From the NCBI GenBank assembly GCA_017743585.1, contig JAGHYP010000077.1:1-10294 (forward strand): a stretch of DNA of 10,294 nt, read 5' to 3'. The translations under genes were made by a program, and so were the position numbers. This stretch comes from Chloroflexota bacterium (GTDB taxonomy: Bacteria; Chloroflexota; Anaerolineae; Aggregatilineales; UBA2796). This document shows, piece by piece, positions 6,581-10,294 of this stretch (positions are counted from its first letter, which is position 1; the number at the start of each line of letters is the position of its first letter). Below the pieces are notes generated by a model that had not been told where the DNA came from, did not search any database, and saw only the letters and a program-made list of their open reading frames with translations.

Positions 6581-7348
6581 ATGCCGCGTCCAGAGCGCCT
6601 TTTCAAGACTCAGGCGATCATCTTGCGCCGCTACGATTATGGCGAGGCAGATCGCATCCTGACCTTGCTGACGCCTGAGCGCGGCAAGCTGCGCGCCATC
6701 GCCAAAGGCGCGCGCAAGTTGACCAACCGCCTGAGCGGTCACCTTGAGCTTTACAGCCGTGTCGCGCTTGTGATTGCGAAAGGCAGCGACCTGCACATTA
6801 TCTCGCAGGCTGAGCAACAAGAAGCGTTCCTGCCTCTGCACAGCGACCTGCTGCGCAGCGCTTACGCGCATTACATCGTCGAGCTGACGGATCGCTTCAG
6901 CGAAGATGAAGAGACGCACACGCCGCTTTTCAGCCTGCTGAACGCGGCGCTCGGCTGGCTGTGCGCGCCTGAGGCGGATTTGGCGCTGGCAGCGCGCTAC
7001 TTTGAGCTGCGCTTGTTGCGCCTGAGCGGCTTTGAGCCGTCGCTGTTTGCGTGCGCAGTCGGTCAAGAGCCGCTCACGGCGCGCGACCAGTATTTCAGCG
7101 CCTCGGAAGGCGGCGTCATCTGTCCTGAACATACGCACGGGCGCGCTGTGCAGCCGCTCAGCCTGACCGCGCTCAAGGTCTTGCGGCACATGGCGCGCGC
7201 TGAGTATGACGCAGTGCGCCATCTGCGCTTGACGCCCGCCTTGCACGCCGAGCTGGAGCGCACGCTCGGCGGCTATTTGCTGCACCTGCTAGAGCATCGC
7301 CTGCGGAGCGCCGAGTTCGTGCGCGAGCTGCGCGCGCGCCTACTCTGA
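6581..7348 (+). CDS. recO: DNA repair protein RecO
   Basis: 255 residues, normal for RecO. The protein loads RecA on SSB-coated single-stranded DNA together with RecR in RecF-pathway recombination. The N-terminal OB fold is clear: LFKTQAIILRRYDYGEADRI (7-26), then LLTPERGKLRAIAKGARK (29-46), with a basic DNA-binding face. The C-terminal helical domain includes LLRLSGFEPSLFACAVG (145-161) and GGVICPEH (177-184). The zinc-binding site is incomplete compared with four-cysteine RecOs: C158 is followed by G161 instead of a second Cys, and C181 pairs with H184. Start: an upstream in-frame TTG at 6521 lies inside cdd; the ATG at 6581 follows GGAG (6566-6569), which overlaps the cdd stop region. Co-transcription with cdd is likely. 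Confidence 0.93.
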   Translation: MPRPERLFKTQAIILRRYDYGEADRILTLLTPERGKLRAIAKGARKLTNRLSGHLELYSRVALVIAKGSDLHIISQAEQQEAFLPLHSDLLRSAYAHYIVELTDRFSEDEETHTPLFSLLNAALGWLCAPEADLALAARYFELRLLRLSGFEPSLFACAVGQEPLTARDQYFSASEGGVICPEHTHGRAVQPLSLTALKVLRHMARAEYDAVRHLRLTPALHAELERTLGGYLLHLLEHRLRSAEFVRELRARLL

Positions 7349-7441
7349 ACGCTTGGGACGGCTCTGCCAGTAGAGTTTCTCGCGAATGTTCAGGTCGGTG
7401 CTCTGAATTTTCATGGCGAGATCAACAGCGAGATTGTGCAT
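7340..7441 (-). CDS. Possible small ORF or gene remnant (33 codons), unidentified
   Basis: The minus strand reads MHNLAVDLAMKIQSTDLN then IREKLYWQSRPKRSE and a TAG that overlaps the end of recO by 9 bases. The frame is open 18 more codons upstream (through an AILQLGYRL segment) to a TAG near 7494-7496. Its mixed, non-repetitive composition looks more like real protein than shadow. No clear ribosome-binding site precedes the ATG, so it may be the tail of a lost gene. The opposite strand is also open here in the recO frame (7349-7528), so strand choice is uncertain. I do not recognise it. Confidence 0.25.
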   Translation of the reverse strand: MHNLAVDLAMKIQSTDLNIREKLYWQSRPKRSE

Positions 7442-7483
7442 CAGGCGATAGCCGAGCTGAAGAATAGCCGTTGGACTTCCGCA

Positions 7484-7497
7484 GCATTGCGCAATGC
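7484..7497. repeat. Perfect 14-base palindrome upstream of the glycosyltransferase gene
   Basis: GCATTGCGCAATGC is self-complementary with no spacer and ends 26 bases before the ATG at 7524. It could be an operator. By chance alone about one such palindrome is expected in 10 kb, so only its intergenic position makes it worth noting. Confidence 0.4.
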
Positions 7498-7523
7498 CAG
7501 TGCGCTACTGGAAGCGAGTTGCT

Positions 7524-9713
7524 ATGAGTAAATCACCCTATCTGACGTTCTCACCGCGCGATATAGCGACAGTTCTCTTGATAATCGGCGTCGCCTTTGC
7601 TTTTCGCGCGATCATCATCTACGAGCGAGCCGCCGCGCCGGATAATGCAGGCAATTTCGACCCGTTGCCGATCGGTTCAGACCAATCCTACTACTATTGG
7701 AGCATCTTTGGCTTTCGCAGCGGCGAGTTCCCGCCACAGGCCTTTTACTTCCAGCCCGGCATGTCATATTTCCTGATCGGGCTATCTTACATCCTCAACA
7801 CCACGAACCTGGCTGTTCTGAGATTCGCGATATCAGCTCTAGGCGCGATCAACTGCGGTCTGCTATATGCTCTCGTGCAGCTAGCTTTTGGCAACCACGC
7901 GATCAGCGCTATTTCATCGGCTATTTTAGCCATCTATCCTGTCATAGCTTTTCACGACACAGATTTCACTGTTGTCTCTCCAGCGACAGTGCTGCTATCC
8001 CTCGCTTTATTTGGCGCATTGTGGATGTATCGGAAGCCTGAGCAGTGGCTAGGCGCGTTGCTGATCGGACTCGCAATCGGCGCAGGCCTGACAATGCGCC
8101 CTGAAGTAGCTGTCACCTCTTCTTTGCTGATGGTGTACTTAACGATCATCCGCTGGCGAGCTAGGCGCAGCGTAGTGCCTTTTGTGCTTTGTTCCCTCGT
8201 AGCGCTTGCAATTGTGGCGCCTATTGCAATTCACAACATACGAGGCGGCGCAAGCCACCTCATAACGCCTATGGGCGGCGCGGCTATCTACAACGGCTTC
8301 AATCGCGACGCCAGTGGCGTCTGCATCGGCACGCGCGCCGACTTCACAACGCGCTTTGACCATTTTCACTTCTTGCGCCTTGATATTCAGCTAGAACCGG
8401 CTCGCTTTGTTGAGCTGATCCTCCGAAAGATAGGTCTATTCTTCTCAGCAACTGAGCCTGGCAACAACCTTGATTACACACAATCAGGCGAGAACGTCTC
8501 GGCGCTTCTCAGGATGAATCCGCTGGACTTCCGTATCCTAATCGCGCTGACTATTTTTGGAGTTGTCGCCGCTTGGCGCAGACGTGAGCCAACGCTTCCT
8601 TTCTTTCTGTTGGCGTGCGTTGGAATGTTCAGCATGACGATGCTGCTGTGGATCGAATCGCGCATTCGCACACCTATTGTAGCGGCTATGATCCCGTTAT
8701 CAGCCTATGGGCTAGTTGATATCTTTCGTCACTGCAGGCAGGTCAGTTTCTGGCGGCGTTGCGCCGCGATCCTTGCGCTGCTCTCAATAGGTTTTGCGCT
8801 CTCTTGGTGGGCTGAGAACAATCTCCCACGCAAAGTGACGCTCAGCAGCTTGCCAAAGGGCGCACAACCGCTCGGCGCGGTCTACAACCAAGAGTTGCAT
8901 CTGGTCGGCTATCGCATTCAGGATCAATACACCCATCGCGGCCGTTTCGAGCCTTTCCGCCCTTATGTCGTGACGTTGTATTGGAAGCTAGAGCGTCCGA
9001 CGCAAATTGACTATAGCTTCTCGCTCAAGCTCGTGGTCGCAGGCGAAGAGGTGGAATCTTTCGATCATCCGATTGGCTTTGTGAACTACCCTCCGTTGCC
9101 GACCAGCAAATGGCAGCACGGTCTGATATACGTCGAGCATATAGGCATGAGCGTGCGCAGGTTTGATGTGCCAACAGAGGTGAGTGGCTACTTGTGGCTA
9201 GATGTGTACCCCGGCCGGAACGCTTCGTATCTGTTTGATCCCGCAGGCAGCGCTCGCCCGCTGACGCTCGCGCGACCGGCCATCGTGTGGGGTGCAGGAC
9301 AATTCCTCACCTTGAACGCCGACTCGTTCGAGCCGATTCGCTTCGGCGACCTGCTGCTACAGGCTTGGCGCCTGCCTGAGAGCGCGAGAGGCGGTCAGGT
9401 GGTTGAGGTTGAGCTAGGCTGGCGTTCCACAGATAGGCAAATTGAGGAATCTTACAGCATCGGTCTGTATCTCCGAAATGAAGCAGGCGAGTTTGTCGCG
9501 AACTTTGATGCGCCGCTGAGAAACGGAAACTTATTGACCAACTCATTGCCGCCTAACTACAGGCTTCAAGATCAACGCTCGATCAGATTACCCACTGCTC
9601 CTGGCTCTTACAGGGTCTACGTGGCGGTGTACAGCAACGCCACGGGTGCGCGGCTTCCCATCAACGCAGAAGGCGAGACTCTAGCCCAGATTGGCGTTAT
9701 TGTCGTGGAGTGA
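7524..9713 (+). CDS. GT-C family membrane glycosyltransferase (PMT/ArnT-like) with two C-terminal beta domains
   Basis: 729 residues. Residues 1-430 are a polytopic membrane region with about ten hydrophobic helices, as in dolichyl/polyprenyl-phosphate-sugar transferases. The first outer loop has GSDQSYYYWSI (51-61), where D53 is the candidate catalytic Asp, followed by FYFQPGMSYFLIGL (74-87), matching the family's P-rich second-helix entry. Further family features are APIAIHNIRGG (232-242) with an ITPMGGAAIYNGFN stretch (247-260), and ESRIRTPI (378-385). Residues 445-729 are soluble and hold two similar beta-sandwich units: LHLVGYRIQ...VVTLYWKL (458-489 on) and LLLQAWRLP...VEVELGWRS (610-635 on). 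Its likely role is transfer of a sugar from a lipid carrier to an outside acceptor. Start: ATG at 7524 with GGAAGCGAG upstream; an ATG at 7494 lacks a ribosome-binding site. The gene is visibly more A/T-rich than cdd, recO and eno, suggesting transfer. Confidence 0.82.
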   Translation: MSKSPYLTFSPRDIATVLLIIGVAFAFRAIIIYERAAAPDNAGNFDPLPIGSDQSYYYWSIFGFRSGEFPPQAFYFQPGMSYFLIGLSYILNTTNLAVLRFAISALGAINCGLLYALVQLAFGNHAISAISSAILAIYPVIAFHDTDFTVVSPATVLLSLALFGALWMYRKPEQWLGALLIGLAIGAGLTMRPEVAVTSSLLMVYLTIIRWRARRSVVPFVLCSLVALAIVAPIAIHNIRGGASHLITPMGGAAIYNGFNRDASGVCIGTRADFTTRFDHFHFLRLDIQLEPARFVELILRKIGLFFSATEPGNNLDYTQSGENVSALLRMNPLDFRILIALTIFGVVAAWRRREPTLPFFLLACVGMFSMTMLLWIESRIRTPIVAAMIPLSAYGLVDIFRHCRQVSFWRRCAAILALLSIGFALSWWAENNLPRKVTLSSLPKGAQPLGAVYNQELHLVGYRIQDQYTHRGRFEPFRPYVVTLYWKLERPTQIDYSFSLKLVVAGEEVESFDHPIGFVNYPPLPTSKWQHGLIYVEHIGMSVRRFDVPTEVSGYLWLDVYPGRNASYLFDPAGSARPLTLARPAIVWGAGQFLTLNADSFEPIRFGDLLLQAWRLPESARGGQVVEVELGWRSTDRQIEESYSIGLYLRNEAGEFVANFDAPLRNGNLLTNSLPPNYRLQDQRSIRLPTAPGSYRVYVAVYSNATGARLPINAEGETLAQIGVIVVE

Positions 9714-9718
9714 GAGAG

Positions 9719-9791
9719 TGCTCCCGGAGGGATTCGAACCCCCGACGCCAAGTTCCGAAGACTTGCGCTCTATCCTCTGAGCTACGGGAGC
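9719..9791 (-). tRNA. tRNA-Arg (anticodon UCG)
   Basis: The minus strand folds as a full cloverleaf: acceptor GCTCCCG/CGGGAGC with discriminator A, D stem GCTC/GAGC with A20 (an arginine identity base), anticodon stem CAAGT/ACTTG around loop CTTCGGA, variable GCGTC, and T arm with TTCGAAT. The anticodon TCG reads CGA and related arginine codons. No CCA is encoded, so the CCA end must be added by an enzyme. The 3' end lies 5 bases from the stop of the opposing glycosyltransferase gene. Confidence 0.95.
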
Positions 9792-9804
9792 GACCTCAAG
9801 CTCA

Positions 9805-9833
9805 ATCTTAGCGGGAAAAATGGCAAATGGCAA
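9805..9833 (-). promoter_or_regulatory. Promoter of tRNA-Arg
   Basis: On the minus strand TTGCCA (9828-9833) and TAAGAT (9805-9810) are 17 bases apart, matching consensus at 5 of 6 and 4 of 6. The start would fall about 7 bases before the mature tRNA 5' end, a normal spacing for a single tRNA gene. Confidence 0.5.
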
Positions 9834-9843
9834 GGCGCGCCGC

Positions 9844-9872
9844 GTGCCAAAATGCGCCGCGCGCGGTAAAGT
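9844..9872 (+). promoter_or_regulatory. Weak candidate promoter for enolase
   Basis: GTGCCA (9844-9849) and TAAAGT (9867-9872) are 17 bases apart, each matching 4 of 6. The position fits a leader of about 35 bases with AAGGAG at 9897-9902, 10 bases before the ATG. The match is weak and given only because the gene must have a promoter between the divergent tRNA and itself. Confidence 0.25.
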
Positions 9873-9912
9873 TGTGCTGTATCGGCAGAGGCACGCAAGG
9901 AGTTCTCAGCAG

Positions 9913-10275
9913 ATGCCTGCTATCACAGCCATTCACGCCCGCGAAGTGCTGGACTCGCGCGGCAACCCTACTATTGAAGTGGAAGTTGAGCTGGAGGATG
10001 GCGCCTTCGGCAGCGCGATTGTGCCGAGCGGCGCCAGCACCGGTCAGCATGAGGCCGTTGAGCTGCGCGATGGCGACAGAAACCGCTACAACGGCAAAGG
10101 CGTCCTCAGGGCCGTCGACTCCGTCAACGAGACCATCAGCAAGGAGCTGTGCGGCCAAGAGGCCTTCGACCAAGTCGCAATTGATCGGCTAATGATTGAA
10201 TTAGACGGCACGCCCAACAAAAGTCGGCTCGGCGCGAACGCCATTTTGGCAGTCTCGCTCGCCGTTGCCAAGGCG
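9913..10275 (+). CDS. eno: Enolase (phosphopyruvate hydratase), N-terminal 121 codons
   Basis: The reading frame matches the enolase N-domain throughout: IHAREVLDSRGNPTIEVEVE (7-26), VPSGASTGQHEAVELRDGD (37-55) with the mobile catalytic loop around Ser42, YNGKGVLRAV (58-67), and LDGTPNKSRLGANAILAVSL (98-117). Enolase converts 2-phosphoglycerate to phosphoenolpyruvate in glycolysis; the barrel domain with the Mg ligands and catalytic Lys lies beyond the window. About 121 of roughly 425 residues are real. Codons after 10275 (reading LSLIHI) come from the adapter and must not be counted. The ribosome-binding site is AAGGAG at 9897-9902. Confidence 0.96.
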
Positions 10276-10294
10276 CTGTCTCTTATACACATCT
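10276..10294. other. Nextera transposase mosaic-end adapter (sequencing artefact)
   Basis: The last 19 bases are CTGTCTCTTATACACATCT, identical to the reverse complement of the Tn5 mosaic end used in Nextera libraries. Read backwards it creates the known artefact peptide start MCIRDS on the minus strand. It is untrimmed adapter at a contig end, not genomic DNA. Confidence 0.97.

Noticed and set aside
6323..7285. 320-codon minus-strand open frame opposite cdd and recO
   Set aside because: Arg/Ala/Gln-rich shadow with no recognisable domain, covering two confidently identified genes.
9713..9791. tRNA-Arg as an integration site for an island carrying the glycosyltransferase
   Set aside because: The A/T-richer gene does abut the tRNA 3' end, but I find no repeat of the tRNA end elsewhere in the window and no integrase.
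1..10275. CRISPR array, insertion sequence, toxin-antitoxin or defence system
   Set aside because: No spaced direct repeats, transposase motifs, terminal inverted repeats or known defence domains were seen on either strand.
10086..10292. Minus-strand ORF beginning MCIRDS, opposite enolase
   Set aside because: Its start codon and first residues are made by the Nextera adapter; the rest is the reverse of enolase.

Overview
The window looks like the end of a bacterial chromosomal contig from a GC-rich organism with compact gene packing, ATGA-type overlaps and Shine-Dalgarno-led genes. My best guess is Chloroflexota (Anaerolineae-like). The basis is a membrane glycosyltransferase with C-terminal beta-sandwich domains, a membrane-anchored BdbD-like DsbA, and a liv-cluster-style PaaK-like protein. 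This is inference from gene style, not from a phylogenetic marker. The last 19 bases (10276-10294) are the Nextera transposase adapter, so the assembly stops there and the window end is a technical contig end.

Layout. Positions 1-2191 (+): the tail of an unidentified gene, then a PaaK-like AMP-binding protein whose nucleotide-binding loop is replaced, then a class I SAM methyltransferase; these probably form one operon. Positions 2188-4915 (-): a large divergent GCS2-type carboxylate-amine ligase, which meets the methyltransferase tail-to-tail with interlocked stop codons, and behind it a membrane-anchored DsbA-family thiol oxidoreductase. Positions 4916-5045: a divergent intergenic region with a promoter on each strand. 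Positions 5046-5819 (+): a degenerate receiver-like domain fused to DUF309. Positions 5816 to about 6107: a decayed short-chain dehydrogenase whose remnants lie in three frames. Positions 6168-7348 (+): cytidine deaminase and RecO. Positions 7349-7523: a small intergenic region with a palindrome and an unexplained short minus-strand ORF. Positions 7524-9713 (+): a GT-C family membrane glycosyltransferase, more A/T-rich than its neighbours. Positions 9719-9791 (-): tRNA-Arg(UCG) with its own promoter. Positions 9913 to end (+): the first 121 codons of enolase, cut by the adapter.

How the genes relate. Most are housekeeping or general-metabolism genes with no single pathway: pyrimidine salvage (cdd), recombination repair (recO), glycolysis (eno), thiol redox (DsbA and perhaps the GCS2-like ligase), and envelope glycosylation (the glycosyltransferase). 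I see no mobile element, CRISPR array, toxin-antitoxin module or defence system, and no convincing new multi-gene system. The points most worth a second look are the SDR pseudogene, the PaaK-like protein without its P-loop, the pseudo-receiver/DUF309 fusion, the large GCS2-like ligase, and the adapter at the contig end.
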